A stretch of DNA of 64,000 bases from Chryseobacterium nakagawai (GCF_900637665.1 NZ_LR134386.1:62001-126000), one strand, 5' to 3'; positions 27,200-37,334 are shown, numbered from the stretch's first letter. Notes: generated from the sequence alone by a model not told the origin. Numbers and translations are program-made.

Positions 27200-28990
27200 T
27201 TAAAATTTGTTTTTAAAATCATTAAACGGAACTTCATAGAAACATCTCTTCCCATCTGGCAAAAACTCAGGGAAGCCTAATGCTGTAAAGTCTTTGATAA
27301 CCTGTTCCGCATCTTTTTTATAAATAAAGTCAAATCTTGACTTCGAATGCATTTTGCTCCATTGGTTATGATAATACTGCATAAATTCACCTTCTGTTTT
27401 ATAATCAAGAATCTCGAAAAGGTTTTCCAGGAACTTCATCGCCTGTGTTTCTTTCAGTCCTTCCGGAAGTGAATCTATTCTCAGTACACTTTCATGAGCA
27501 ATTTTCATGTCAAACCCCAGCTCAGGAAGATATTTTTTGATGGATTCATATTTATTCTTTTCAATCTCATTCATATGATACTCCAGAGAGAACAGCAAGG
27601 CATGACTGTTTGTATTTGCATTTGTTTTCCTGGTAGATTTATTATTTTCTGAAACCAACAACCTGTGCATTCTTCCCAAATCAAGCATCAGGGTAACATC
27701 TCCTTTATTGAATAACCAATACCCGTTGGGCAATCTCATCAAATCTTCATCAAAGTCTTCATCTTCAAACAAATTGATCTTTGAAGGCTCTGCAGTAATA
27801 TTCTGATGATACATTTCCGTGAGATTCTGAATTTCTTCAGGATGTACCACATTTTTTTCTTCTAAAAAAGGGTTATAATCTCTATCTACAATTATCTCTG
27901 GCATTTTTATAACACCACCACCGTTTCCTTTGCTTGGAATAGGTTTATTCATCATTTCATCCAGTTCCGGATCTCTGTCGAAATCAAGACTTGGAGAAAC
28001 ATTATAGATTCCCAGTGATCTCTTAATTGTGGACCGCAGCAAAGCGAAAATAAGGTGCTCATCTTCAAATTTCACCTCTGTTTTCTGTGGATGAATATTG
28101 ACATCAATTTTCTCCGGATCAAGCTCCAGATAAAGGAAAAACGATGGAACATATCCAGGCTGAAGAAGACCTTCAAAGGCTTCCTGCACCGCTTTATTGA
28201 AATATGGACTCTTGAAATATCTCCCGTTTACGAAAAGAAACTGTTCTCCTCTTGCTTTTTTAGCCCCTTCAGGTTTGGCAACAAATCCGTGAAGTTTACA
28301 CCAGATAATATCCTCTTTGATAGGAATCAAAAGCGGTTGTAATTTTCTTCCGAAAACATCTACAATACGCTGCATCTGGCTTCCTTTTCTTAATCTGAAA
28401 ACAGCTTCATCATCATGAAACAATGAGAATTCTAATCCCTCATGTGCCAGCGCAACACGCTGAAATTCATCAATAACGTGTCTGAATTCAATATTATTAT
28501 TTTTCAGGAACTTTCTTCTGGCAGGAACATTATAAAAAAGATTCTTTACCAGGAAGTTTGATCCTTCTGCAGTCTGTATAGGGTCCTGAAACTGGAAAAC
28601 TCCACCTTCAATATATATGTTGGTTCCAATGGAAGCCTCCTTTTGCTTTGTTCTCAGCTCCACCTGTGAAACGGCAGCAATAGAAGCTAATGCTTCTCCG
28701 CGGAATCCTTTTGTTGAGATCTTAAAGATATCTTCCGTCCCTCTGATTTTGGAGGTAGCATGTCTTTCAAATGCAAGTCTGGCATCTGTTTCGGACATTC
28801 CTTTTCCGTCATCTACGACCTGGATAAGGTTTTTCCCAGCATCCCTGATAATCAGTTCAATCTTTGTTGCATCTGCATCTATAGCGTTCTCCAAAAGTTC
28901 CTTCACGATGGATGCAGGTCTCTGCACCACCTCTCCTGCCGCAATTTGGTTGGCTACATGATCCGGTAAAAGCTGAATAATATCTGACAT
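27200..28990 (-). CDS. mutL: DNA mismatch repair protein MutL, lacking the usual endonuclease motif
   Basis: 596 residues from the ATG at 28990; the longer frame to 29005 adds MIYVF. N-terminal GHKL ATPase motifs are intact: ELLENAIDADAT, VDDGKGMS, STKGFRGEALASI. A TATTTTTG -7 box lies just upstream (complement of 29010-29017). The C-terminal dimerisation domain should carry DQHAxxERxxYE in endonuclease-type MutL. Here the corresponding stretch reads LMLDLGRMHRLLVSE, and no clear C-P-H-G-R-P motif is seen near the end. It may therefore lack nicking activity. Confidence 0.93.
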   Translation of the reverse strand: MSDIIQLLPDHVANQIAAGEVVQRPASIVKELLENAIDADATKIELIIRDAGKNLIQVVDDGKGMSETDARLAFERHATSKIRGTEDIFKISTKGFRGEALASIAAVSQVELRTKQKEASIGTNIYIEGGVFQFQDPIQTAEGSNFLVKNLFYNVPARRKFLKNNNIEFRHVIDEFQRVALAHEGLEFSLFHDDEAVFRLRKGSQMQRIVDVFGRKLQPLLIPIKEDIIWCKLHGFVAKPEGAKKARGEQFLFVNGRYFKSPYFNKAVQEAFEGLLQPGYVPSFFLYLELDPEKIDVNIHPQKTEVKFEDEHLIFALLRSTIKRSLGIYNVSPSLDFDRDPELDEMMNKPIPSKGNGGGVIKMPEIIVDRDYNPFLEEKNVVHPEEIQNLTEMYHQNITAEPSKINLFEDEDFDEDLMRLPNGYWLFNKGDVTLMLDLGRMHRLLVSENNKSTRKTNANTNSHALLFSLEYHMNEIEKNKYESIKKYLPELGFDMKIAHESVLRIDSLPEGLKETQAMKFLENLFEILDYKTEGEFMQYYHNQWSKMHSKSRFDFIYKKDAEQVIKDFTALGFPEFLPDGKRCFYEVPFNDFKNKF

Positions 28991-29142
28991 AAAAACGTAA
29001 ATCAACTTACAAAAATAGTCAATGAAAATGGGAATTAAAACATTAAAATCGGGAATTAATATTTAATTATCAACATTTCAACAATACAGCTTTCTGCAAA
29101 TTCTGCTCCAAACTGTTTGTGATATTATCTTTTCATAGAGAA

Positions 29143-29177
29143 CAATCCCCTATTGCTTTTATACCAATAGAGGATTG
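29143..29177. repeat. Inverted repeat downstream of the DUF1275 gene
   Basis: CAATCCCCTATTG and CAATAGAGGATTG pair over 12 of 13 bases (the other is G-T) around a 9-base loop. It lies past the end of the leftward DUF1275 gene but has no clear T-run, so it may be a weak terminator or a processed 3' end. Confidence 0.6.
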
Positions 29178-29237
29178 AACCAGCTAGTTTATACAAAAAA
29201 TTAATAGTGATATTTACCCTGCACCAGGTATCTAATC

Positions 29238-30065
29238 CTAGTCTTCAAAGACCAGTTTTCTATTCTCTTTACTTTTAGGAATCCCGTGGATCTTTTCATA
29301 CAGATAAGCCAAAAGATTCGGTTTTTTATAAATTCTGTTGTATCTGTACTTTGTATTGAAGTGTCTTACATGAATTTTATAAGCATCATATCCAATCACA
29401 ATCATAAGACACGCACTAATGACATAGAATACTCTAAATTCCAGATAATAATAAGTTAATCCTGAGAATACAGCTCCTAATACATAAGCTACCATAATAC
29501 TCATCAACAGTTTTGCTCTTCCAATTAATTCACCATTTTTCCTGTATTTCTTTTGAGTAAACATAGACACCAGAATTCCTAAATCGGTTGTTGTTCCCGT
29601 AAGGTGGGTTGTTTTAACGGAGAAGTTGGAAATACTTGCCGTTAAACCATTTTGTAGCCCTGTGGCGAAAAGCATTATTGCTACTAAAATTTCTGTTTCC
29701 GCCAATGTCTTTTGATAATATAATTGTCCATATACTCCTACTCCAAACAAACATATGATTTCCAGTACCAGAGGCATTGCATGGGCAAAATACTTACTTT
29801 TTTTGTTAAAATTAATCACAATGAAATTAGATAGGAAGCTTCCGAAGAAGAATAAAAATATCCAGCTGCCCATTATTGCCACCTGAGACCAGTTTCCTTT
29901 ACTGATTTCTGCGGCCAAAATAGCATAGTGACCTGTTACGTTGGATGTAAAAGAGAGAAATATGAGTAGGGATGCAATATTTATAGTACCCGCCGTAAAG
30001 GCAGTCAGCGTCCCCAACCTGATATTGTCTCCCAATGTTCTGCTGTTACTATAATTTCTTAACAT
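29238..30065 (-). CDS. DUF1275 (YoaK family) membrane protein
   Basis: 275 residues with about six membrane helices. Segments TLTAFTAGTINIASLLIFLSFTSNVTGHYA, FATGLQNGLTASISNFSVKTTHLTGTTTDLG are the DUF1275 signature. Function unknown, probably a small transporter-like protein. It follows the USP-like gene by 31 bases on the same strand. Confidence 0.85.
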   Translation of the reverse strand: MLRNYSNSRTLGDNIRLGTLTAFTAGTINIASLLIFLSFTSNVTGHYAILAAEISKGNWSQVAIMGSWIFLFFFGSFLSNFIVINFNKKSKYFAHAMPLVLEIICLFGVGVYGQLYYQKTLAETEILVAIMLFATGLQNGLTASISNFSVKTTHLTGTTTDLGILVSMFTQKKYRKNGELIGRAKLLMSIMVAYVLGAVFSGLTYYYLEFRVFYVISACLMIVIGYDAYKIHVRHFNTKYRYNRIYKKPNLLAYLYEKIHGIPKSKENRKLVFED

Positions 30066-30096
30066 TTTTTATTTTTTTAGATTGTGTTGATGATGA

Positions 30097-30591
30097 TTAG
30101 ACCTCTACAAAGATCTCTGCCAGCCTTCCTCTTTCCGGAAGCCTTTCTTTAATCTCAAGGGTAATTTCCCCGGATTGAAGCGCTTTGCATTTTTTGATAT
30201 AAGGAACAAGATCAAATTTTCCTTTACCCTTACTTTTAATAGAATCAGAATAGTAAGCTTCTTCAATAGCATTTACCTCCACATATTGGTTAAATGTTCT
30301 CTGAAAGCTTCCTGTAAAGACATCACAGATAATTCTATCAATTAAATGAGGATATTTATTCTTAATGATTTCATAGCCATCACAGAACTCTACAGGTCTG
30401 ATCTTGTTGAAAATTGTTGTCTTAGTATTGAATAGAAGATCTCTGATAGAATCTCCTGAATCATATCCTGAAACCAAGAGGATGTTATATTGGTTCTGAT
30501 CTTCAGAAGCATCCTTTTCTCTCAGAACTTTTTTTAATATGTTTAATGACTCAAGGGAGTAATCTGTTGCAATTAGAATTGTTTTAGCCAT
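30097..30591 (-). CDS. Universal-stress-protein-like protein
   Basis: 164 residues. The start AKTILIATDYSLESLNILKKVLRE looks like strand 1 and helix 1 of a UspA domain, but the C-terminal G-x2-G-x9-G-S/T ATP loop is not seen. It is therefore USP-like or a degraded member. A TAGTTTTG -7 box (complement of 30633-30640) lies upstream. Likely co-transcribed with the DUF1275 gene. Confidence 0.55.
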   Translation of the reverse strand: MAKTILIATDYSLESLNILKKVLREKDASEDQNQYNILLVSGYDSGDSIRDLLFNTKTTIFNKIRPVEFCDGYEIIKNKYPHLIDRIICDVFTGSFQRTFNQYVEVNAIEEAYYSDSIKSKGKGKFDLVPYIKKCKALQSGEITLEIKERLPERGRLAEIFVEV

Positions 30592-30914
30592 GTTCTTATT
30601 ATTTTGTATTGTGTTTATCTTTTTTGATGATACAAAACTAGAACGGTCAGATTAGAAGTTCTTTGGAATGGAATTAAAATGTCATTAAAGAGATTAAAAT
30701 GAGATTAGAAAATTGTTAAGGGGTATTAATATGGGAAAAAATGACTGGGAATAGAACCAGCCAAAAACCCAATTAACAGTCACATTATCAAACAATTATT
30801 GATTTTAAAATGTTTTTAGGAACAACATTTTATGTTCCATTGTAGTTAAAAAAATAAAACCACATAGAAACATAAAGGTTTGAGTAAGTTCTTTGCTGAT
30901 TATAATCTTTAAAG
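30592..30914. other. Intergenic region between USP-like and histidine-kinase genes
   Basis: No gene seen. It holds the -7 box of the USP-like gene (30633-30640). At 30859-30874 it has ACCACATAGAAACATA, a degenerate interspersed repeat found again at 34089-34104. Confidence 0.5.
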
Positions 30915-32318
30915 TTATACAATCTCTTTTTGTGTACTATAAAAATTGGGAAAGCGCATCTGTACGGTAGTTCCTTCGTTCTCACTGGAAGTAACGATCA
31001 ATTCACCGTGATGCATTCTTACAATGTTTCTGGCCAGAGGAAGTCCAATCCCATAACCTTCATAATTATTAGTATTGGATGCCCTGAAAAACGGGTCATA
31101 GATTTTGTTCATCTCCGATTGAGGAATTCCAATCCCATTATCTTTTACAATAATATAAACGTCTGCATCTGTAGCTCCCAAGGAAACTTTCACCTGCTGG
31201 AAATTAGAATATTTACAGCCGTTACTGATAATATTGGCAACGGCAAGATGTAGAAGCTGCTCATTCCCCTGTACTTTCAATTTTTTAGGATTATCGGGAA
31301 GCATACTGATATCCAGATAGATATTATTTCTGGCATCAATTTTTCTCAGGGTTTCAATAACGTCCCAAAGTAGCTGATCCATTCTTACTTTATCCATTTT
31401 CTGGATCTTACCGTCAAACCCGGTTTGTGCGATCATCAATAAGGCTTTAATCTTTCTGTCAAGCTTTTCCGCTTCATCCAGAATGATTTCAAGGGTTTCT
31501 TTATATTCTTCGGGTGTTCTGCTTATAGAAAGAGCAACATCGGCTTCTCCCATAATCGAAGTAAGAGGAGTTCGTAATTCATGGGAAACATTTCCGATCA
31601 AATGATTCTGGGTTTCAAAAGAAGTTTCAATACGGTTGAGCATCCCGTTGAATGTGTCTACTAATTCATTAAGTTCTTTATTATCAGGCTGTGGCTCTAG
31701 TCTTAAATGAAGATTTTCTGAACTAATCTCTTTTACTTTTCCTGTTATTTTCAGGATCGGCTTAAATAATGTTTTAGACAGATAAAAAGAGAATATCATA
31801 CTGAAAAACAAAGAGAGCACAATACAGGTAAGCAGTGTTCTTTTTAAAAATCCAAGGTAATAAATTACATAATGGTTTTTGGCTGAAGCAATAGCAATAT
31901 AATCTTTATCATCATATTTAAAGCTCTGCCCGATGTAATAGAATTCCTTATCATTATAATTGTCCTCTCCTTTTTTAAGAACATTTTTAAAGAAATAATC
32001 GGGAATATGAACTTCCTGAGAGATTTTTTTGAAATTAGAATCTGTTGGAACGGCAAAAACATAATCTTTTTCCATCGGAAGTTCCTCGTCATTCAGATTG
32101 CTGAGAATATAATTTTCAGGAAGATCCAGATGATCTTTACTCTTTTCTATCTGAACAATAGTGGCCGTACGAATTTTTAAGAGTTCATAAAACCTCTGAT
32201 GGGAAAAATTAACGATTGAAAAATAAACCAAACCACTGAACAATAAAATAATGACGGTAAAAACCAACATTAAAAGCACCATCGTTTTGGTCTGATTTGT
32301 AATCACTTTGTTAAACAT
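30915..32318 (-). CDS. Sensor histidine kinase
   Basis: 467 residues. Membrane helix at about 12-34, a roughly 125-residue periplasmic sensor domain, second helix at about 160-182, HAMP to about 235, HisKA with LIGNVSHELRTPLTSIMGE (phospho-His), then HATPase: N box NIISNGCKYS, G1 DNGIGIP, F box YDPFFRAS, G2 GYGIGLPLA. All catalytic boxes are intact. Signal unknown. It begins three bases after the response regulator, so the pair is one operon. Confidence 0.95.
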   Translation of the reverse strand: MFNKVITNQTKTMVLLMLVFTVIILLFSGLVYFSIVNFSHQRFYELLKIRTATIVQIEKSKDHLDLPENYILSNLNDEELPMEKDYVFAVPTDSNFKKISQEVHIPDYFFKNVLKKGEDNYNDKEFYYIGQSFKYDDKDYIAIASAKNHYVIYYLGFLKRTLLTCIVLSLFFSMIFSFYLSKTLFKPILKITGKVKEISSENLHLRLEPQPDNKELNELVDTFNGMLNRIETSFETQNHLIGNVSHELRTPLTSIMGEADVALSISRTPEEYKETLEIILDEAEKLDRKIKALLMIAQTGFDGKIQKMDKVRMDQLLWDVIETLRKIDARNNIYLDISMLPDNPKKLKVQGNEQLLHLAVANIISNGCKYSNFQQVKVSLGATDADVYIIVKDNGIGIPQSEMNKIYDPFFRASNTNNYEGYGIGLPLARNIVRMHHGELIVTSSENEGTTVQMRFPNFYSTQKEIV

Positions 32319-32321
32319 CCT

Positions 32322-33029
32322 TTATGTTTTTTTCAGAACATAACCCATTCCTATCACAGTGTGAATCAGCTTATTATCGTCATGACTGTCCAATTTTTTC
32401 CTCAGATAATTCACATACACGTCTACCACATTGGTTCCCAGTTCATAATTTACACCCCAGACCGCATCTAAGATTTCAGCTCTGGAAATTACTTTTTCAG
32501 GGTTATTAAGGAAATACACCAACAATTTATATTCTGTAGAAGTCAATGTAATTTCTTCTCCTGCGCGGGTTACCTTCTTCGTATAATCATTGACCGTTAA
32601 ATCTGAAAATTGAAATACATGTTCATTATCCGGTTCTGGTTCCGAAATTTCTTGTGGGCCGTTATTATGGCTTCTTCTCAGAAGAGATTTTACACGGGCA
32701 ACCAACTCAATAAATTTGAAAGGTTTTACTAAATAATCATCGCCCCCACTTTCTAATCCCAACACAATATTTTCAGAAGTTCCTAAAGCTGTTAAAAATA
32801 AAATCGGAACACTCTGATTGGTTTTCCTGATCTCCTTACAGACATCTAATCCATTCATTTCCGGCAACATAATATCTAAAATAACCAAATCGAAATCATT
32901 AGCCTGTACCAGCTGTACCCCCGTACGGCCGTCAAAAGCCACAGAAATTTCATATCCGTTTTCCTGAAGTCCTTTTTTAATGAAAGATACTACACTGGTT
33001 TCGTCTTCGATAAGAATTATTTTTTTCAT
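32322..33029 (-). CDS. OmpR/PhoB-type response regulator
   Basis: 235 residues. Receiver domain with the acidic pair (IEDE), phospho-acceptor Asp in DLVILDIMLPEMNGLD, Thr in FLTALG and Lys in LVKPF. After a 15-residue linker comes a winged-helix DNA-binding domain (LTSTEYKLLVYFLNNPEKVISRAEIL, VDVYVNYLRKKLD). Promoter -7 TATTTTTG (complement of 33050-33057). Partner of the kinase at 30915. Confidence 0.95.
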   Translation of the reverse strand: MKKIILIEDETSVVSFIKKGLQENGYEISVAFDGRTGVQLVQANDFDLVILDIMLPEMNGLDVCKEIRKTNQSVPILFLTALGTSENIVLGLESGGDDYLVKPFKFIELVARVKSLLRRSHNNGPQEISEPEPDNEHVFQFSDLTVNDYTKKVTRAGEEITLTSTEYKLLVYFLNNPEKVISRAEILDAVWGVNYELGTNVVDVYVNYLRKKLDSHDDNKLIHTVIGMGYVLKKT

Positions 33030-33438
33030 AAATGAAATAAGGAGTTTTACAAAAATAGTGAAATTTTATTGGGATAAAAGCATTGGAAGGAAAAGCTTTT
33101 TTTAGACTGGAAGAGGGAGGCTGGAAGCTGGATGTTTCTTTAGAACAATGTAGAGCTGAAGATTATTCATTGTTTTTTTTAACGCTATGTACGCAAAGAA
33201 TCTTAAAAATGATGCTTATAAAATATTCGCAAAAGCGTTTCACTCAGCAATAGGCTCCATATTCTATGCTGAGCGAGGCTTACTCTTACCATCGTAAAAA
33301 AACAACATAATTACTCAGCTTGAGAGCCATACGTTTTTATTTTTTCACTTTTTTACAATTTTACCTTTTTGTGAATTCCTCTTTTTGCCATACAACCTAT
33401 ATAGAATAATACTACCTTTGCTTTTCATTGACTACAAC
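33030..33438. other. Intergenic region between response regulator and XRE-cupin gene
   Basis: No gene seen. Contents: the -7 box of the response regulator at 33050-33057; a purine-rich stretch with repeated GGAAG/CTGGA at 33105-33135; an imperfect inverted repeat CTCAGCAATAG / CTATGCTGAG at 33243-33273; and a TACCTTTG -7 box for the XRE-cupin gene at 33413-33420. Confidence 0.55.
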
Positions 33439-34008
33439 ATGAATGACTTTTTAATAGGAATCGGAAAGAGATTAAAGGATATTAGAAAAAAAAACAACCT
33501 GACCATTAACGAACTGGCTTTTAGAGCCAATGTAAGCAACGGTCTTGTTTCCCGTATTGAAAATGGAAGAACAATTCCTTCGCTTCCTGTTTTACTGGAC
33601 CTGATTCAATCACTGGATATTGATGCCAGTTACTTCTTTGAAGGAGTGGAAAAAAAGTCCAATGCAAAATTCATTTATGTTCCTAAAGAAAGCCAGCAGG
33701 TTATAGAAAAAGAGGTTGAAGCTGAAGGCTTTAAATATATGCATATCTTCAGCAAAAGTCTTCATTCTTTAGGATTTGAAGCAGTATTGCTAACTCTTGA
33801 ACCCAATTCTAAAAGGGAAAAAGTTATTACAGATGCCTGGGAATTCAAATATATTCTGAAAGGAGAAGTAAAATACATCATTGATAATGAAGAAGTCATC
33901 ATGAAAGAAGGCGATTCTCTATACTTCAATGGAAAGTTTCCGCACGTTCCAGTAAGCATCAGTAATGAAAGCTGCGTGATGCTTGTTCTTTATTTTTATA
34001 CTGCTTAG
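33439..34008 (+). CDS. XRE-family regulator with C-terminal cupin domain
   Basis: 189 residues from the ATG at 33439; the longer frame uses a TTG and is unlikely. Residues 5-65 are a helix-turn-helix of the XRE type (IGKRLKDIRKKNNLTINELAFRANVSNGLVSRIENGRTIPSLPVL). Residues 115-185 form a cupin_2 barrel (KYILKGEVKYIIDNEEVIMKEGDSLYFNGKFPHVP), a common small-molecule sensor in PuuR-like regulators. It stands directly before the phosphonate-type operon and is its most likely local regulator. A TACCTTTG -7 box lies 19 bases before the ATG. Confidence 0.9.
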   Translation: MNDFLIGIGKRLKDIRKKNNLTINELAFRANVSNGLVSRIENGRTIPSLPVLLDLIQSLDIDASYFFEGVEKKSNAKFIYVPKESQQVIEKEVEAEGFKYMHIFSKSLHSLGFEAVLLTLEPNSKREKVITDAWEFKYILKGEVKYIIDNEEVIMKEGDSLYFNGKFPHVPVSISNESCVMLVLYFYTA

Positions 34009-34499
34009 ATCCTCATATTACACAGAATTTTTAGCCACGAATACACGAATAATTTTATTCTATGCGCCTATGTGGTTATTTTTTTTCAACCACACAGATA
34101 CATAGTTTTTAGAGCTATGCATTGTTGATTGTATTCAAGCATTCATGGCAAAAAATATATTTTATCAGTATCTACACAATTATATCCCATCAAAAAGTTT
34201 ACTATTTGTAAACTTTTGGTTTTCTTATTTTGGCTTAAAATGAACGGTATGTTAATCAAAAACTCCATTTCAACAGAAAATACTGATTCAGAAAACCAGT
34301 TCTCAACAGAGCTATAACACCTTAAAAATAAAACACTTATAAAAACCACAATTTATTTGCTTTTCTTCTTGATACATGTTTGGAAAGTAAAATTTGGGTA
34401 ATAAACCGGCTTGATTTGTTAAATAATACTTAATACAAAATATTTATATATATTAAAATTATTAGCGTGATTTGCATAAAAAATTTAATATATGTAAAA
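34009..34499. other. Intergenic region before the TonB receptor
   Basis: No convincing gene; a 62-codon frame at 34129 has no family likeness and contains the operator. Contents: an 18-base imperfect inverted repeat (34060-34077 with 34088-34105) around a T-rich loop, and a perfect 10-bp-arm palindrome at 34193-34217. The rest, up to 34499, is AT-rich leader of the receptor gene. Confidence 0.55.
34193..34217. promoter_or_regulatory. Candidate operator 1 (GTTTACTATTTGTAAAC palindrome)
   Basis: AAAAGTTTAC-TATTT-GTAAACTTTT: perfect 10-base arms around five bases. The 17-base core recurs twice upstream of the gene at 40955 (16/17 on the opposite strand and 15/17 on the same strand). Size and symmetry fit a dimeric helix-turn-helix regulator. 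Confidence 0.65.
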
Positions 34500-37325
34500 A
34501 TGAAAACAAATTTAGAGAAAATACTTACCCTTGCTTCTGTCTGTTTCATCACTTTTGTTTCAGCGCAAAAGCAGTTAATTATAGGAACTGTTCTTGATGA
34601 CAACCAGCCGCTCCCCGGTGCGACCGTTAAAATAAAAGGTTTATCCAAAAACATAACCACGGATGTTGACGGAAAGTTTACAATCAATGATATCAAAGAA
34701 GGTGAATACAACCTACAAATTAGCTATATTGGTTATGCTACAACGGATATTACGGTTAATTTAAAATCTGACGAGACTACAGATCTTGGAACCATAAAGC
34801 TATCTCAACCGAGGAAGAATATTGATGAAGTAGTGGTTACCGGAACTTTAAAGAATACCGAGGCAAGAGCCTTAAATCTACAGAAAAATGCAATTAACAT
34901 TACCAATGTCATTGCTTCTGACGGAATCGGAAAACTACCGGACAGAAATGCAGCGGAAACCGTACAGCGCGTCCAGGGAGTTTCTATTGAAAGGGATCAA
35001 GGAGAGGGAAGATTTGTTTCTCTAAGAGGACTTCCTCCATTCTGGGCATCTACCACCATCAATGGAAACAGACTTCCTACAGCAGAAGAGGAAACGACTT
35101 CCAGAGCTACTGCTTTTGACTTCTTTCCAACAGAACTGATCTCTTATGTGCATGTCAATAAATCTTTTACTCCTGATATTGAAGCCGACGGAATTGGTGG
35201 CGGAGTAAACTTTATTACGAAAACTCCACCTATGAAAACGGAGTTTAAAGCAACATTAGGAAGTGGTTACAATGCCAAAGCGGATAAAGGAGTCTATAAT
35301 CTTGGATTCTTGTATGGAGGGAGAACAAAGGATAAAAAATTCGGGTATTTATTCAATTTTGCCCATTTCATCAGAAACTGGTCAACGGATAATTTCGAAG
35401 CAAGAAGAAGTGGTGATGAAGGGGTTTTCAGAATGGAACTGCGTGATTATAACGGGGTAAGAAAAACTACCGGAATTAATGCTGCTTTCGAATATGTACT
35501 TTCCCCAAAAAATACTTTGTATCTGAAGGGAATGTATGGAACATTATCTGATGATGAAACCCATTACAAACACAGAGTACGATTTGATAAGTTCAGTGCT
35601 GCCAATAATACGGCAAGAGTGGAGCTTCAAAACATTCACAACTTACTGATTACAGAGCTTACTTCTGTTTCATTAGGTGGAGTTCATAATTTGAATAAAG
35701 GAAAAATTGATTGGGATCTTTCATATTATGATAACCAGTTTAAATATGGAAATATTCCTGATAAACAGAACAATTCTTATTATGTCATTAAATATACCCA
35801 ATCTGGAGTAGGCATCAACCCAGATTATATAGCTGACCGTGGAAATGGGCCAAGAGCCTACTGGAAAGCTGATGGTGGAAAATTAGATTATAAAAATCCG
35901 GATGCTTTATTCGGTTTCTACAGCAATCCCGATTTTAAAATGGATGCTACTCAGATGAGATTTACTGATCTGGAATTTTATAAAGTATTTGTAGAAGAAA
36001 AAGATAAGATTGTAGCAGCTTTTAATCATGAAATTAATGCTTCTGATAACCTAACGATAAAGTATGGTTTCAAATACAGGGATAAGGAACGTAATGCTAA
36101 ATTCTCTGATATTTTCTACAACTGGAGCAACGGAACGGCACCTCTGTTATCTGATTACACCCAATATATTACGACTCAGCCTAACGGAAGAAAGTATTTA
36201 AGTGAAATGAATGCTCATATCGGAAATACATTCGGACCCGTACTTTCTACAGGAGGAATGAACCAGTTCTGGTATGATAATCAAGGAAATTTAAAGATCA
36301 ACACCACTGATTCCGAAGCTTTGGAATACAATAAGGCACTAGGAAGAAACTTTGATGTTTTTGAAAAACATGCGGATGCATACGGGATGGCCACTTACAA
36401 ACTGAATGATAAAATTACCTTTTTAGGAGGAATCAGATTATCGAATACCAATACAAAAGTAAAAGGATATAATGTGGTTGATGATGTGCTAACACCAGTT
36501 GAGCATACTAAAAATTATCTGGCTGTTCTCCCAATGATTCATCTGAAATATGCCTTAAATGATAAGACCAATCTTCGTTTTGCAGCAACAAGAACTTTTT
36601 CAAGGCCTAACTTCGGAGATCTGACTCCTGGCGGAACTTATATTGAAGCTGATAATGCATTCAAAGGAGGAAATCCCAACCTTAATCCTACCTATTCTTT
36701 GAATTTTGACCTGATGGGAGAATATTATTTTTCAAATGTTGGGATTCTGAGTGGTGGTGTTTTTTATAAATCCATTACAGACCCCATTTTTCAGGATTCT
36801 TTTATTGGAAACTATAATGGAATGAACGGGGTACAGTTTTCTGCTCCTAATAACGGTAGTGCAGCATGGCTGGGAGGTCTTGAATTGGGTATTACCAAAA
36901 GATTTGATTTCCTGCCAGGCTTTCTTAAATATTTCGGAGCTCAGGTCAACGCAACGTTTATGACTTCAGAAATGGAAAAACCAAGCGGAAGAAAAGTTGC
37001 CCTTCCTTATCAGGCTAAAGAGTTGTATAACATCCAGCTATTCTATGAGCAAAAGGGATTCAATGCCAGACTGGCCTACAATTATAAAGGAAAATATGCG
37101 GTTGAATATGCTGAAGATGACATCAATGATTCTTACTATGGAAAATACAGCAGCTTAGATTTTGGGGGATCTTATCAGTTTACCAAAAATCTGGGACTAT
37201 ATATGGATATCAATAATATTCTGAATAAACCTCTGATCTACCACTTCGGAAAAAGTGAAGACCGTCCTGAACAGGTAGAATATTATGGAGTAAGATGTAA
37301 CCTTGGAATAAAATTAAACTTCTAA
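34500..37325 (+). CDS. TonB-dependent outer-membrane receptor (TIGR01782-like)
   Basis: 941 residues from the ATG at 34500; a GTG 33 bases upstream would spoil the signal peptide. Signal peptide ends near residue 23 (FVSAQ). Residues 28-110 are a CarboxypepD_reg-like domain (IIGTVLDDNQPLPGATVKIKG). Then the plug with RNAAETVQRVQGVSIERD, GRFVSLRGLPPFWASTTINGNRLP and DIEADGIGGGVNFITK, and a beta-barrel ending in LGIKLNF. The plug pattern is that of TIGR01782 receptors, often for oligosaccharides. Inferred role: import of the locus substrate, perhaps a phosphonate-bearing molecule. Nine bases before the MFS gene. Confidence 0.92.
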   Translation: MKTNLEKILTLASVCFITFVSAQKQLIIGTVLDDNQPLPGATVKIKGLSKNITTDVDGKFTINDIKEGEYNLQISYIGYATTDITVNLKSDETTDLGTIKLSQPRKNIDEVVVTGTLKNTEARALNLQKNAINITNVIASDGIGKLPDRNAAETVQRVQGVSIERDQGEGRFVSLRGLPPFWASTTINGNRLPTAEEETTSRATAFDFFPTELISYVHVNKSFTPDIEADGIGGGVNFITKTPPMKTEFKATLGSGYNAKADKGVYNLGFLYGGRTKDKKFGYLFNFAHFIRNWSTDNFEARRSGDEGVFRMELRDYNGVRKTTGINAAFEYVLSPKNTLYLKGMYGTLSDDETHYKHRVRFDKFSAANNTARVELQNIHNLLITELTSVSLGGVHNLNKGKIDWDLSYYDNQFKYGNIPDKQNNSYYVIKYTQSGVGINPDYIADRGNGPRAYWKADGGKLDYKNPDALFGFYSNPDFKMDATQMRFTDLEFYKVFVEEKDKIVAAFNHEINASDNLTIKYGFKYRDKERNAKFSDIFYNWSNGTAPLLSDYTQYITTQPNGRKYLSEMNAHIGNTFGPVLSTGGMNQFWYDNQGNLKINTTDSEALEYNKALGRNFDVFEKHADAYGMATYKLNDKITFLGGIRLSNTNTKVKGYNVVDDVLTPVEHTKNYLAVLPMIHLKYALNDKTNLRFAATRTFSRPNFGDLTPGGTYIEADNAFKGGNPNLNPTYSLNFDLMGEYYFSNVGILSGGVFYKSITDPIFQDSFIGNYNGMNGVQFSAPNNGSAAWLGGLELGITKRFDFLPGFLKYFGAQVNATFMTSEMEKPSGRKVALPYQAKELYNIQLFYEQKGFNARLAYNYKGKYAVEYAEDDINDSYYGKYSSLDFGGSYQFTKNLGLYMDINNILNKPLIYHFGKSEDRPEQVEYYGVRCNLGIKLNF

Positions 37326-37334
37326 ACCATCACC

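Noticed and set aside
34129..34317. 62-codon frame before the TonB receptor
   Set aside because: No family likeness, covers the candidate operator, composition like spacer DNA.
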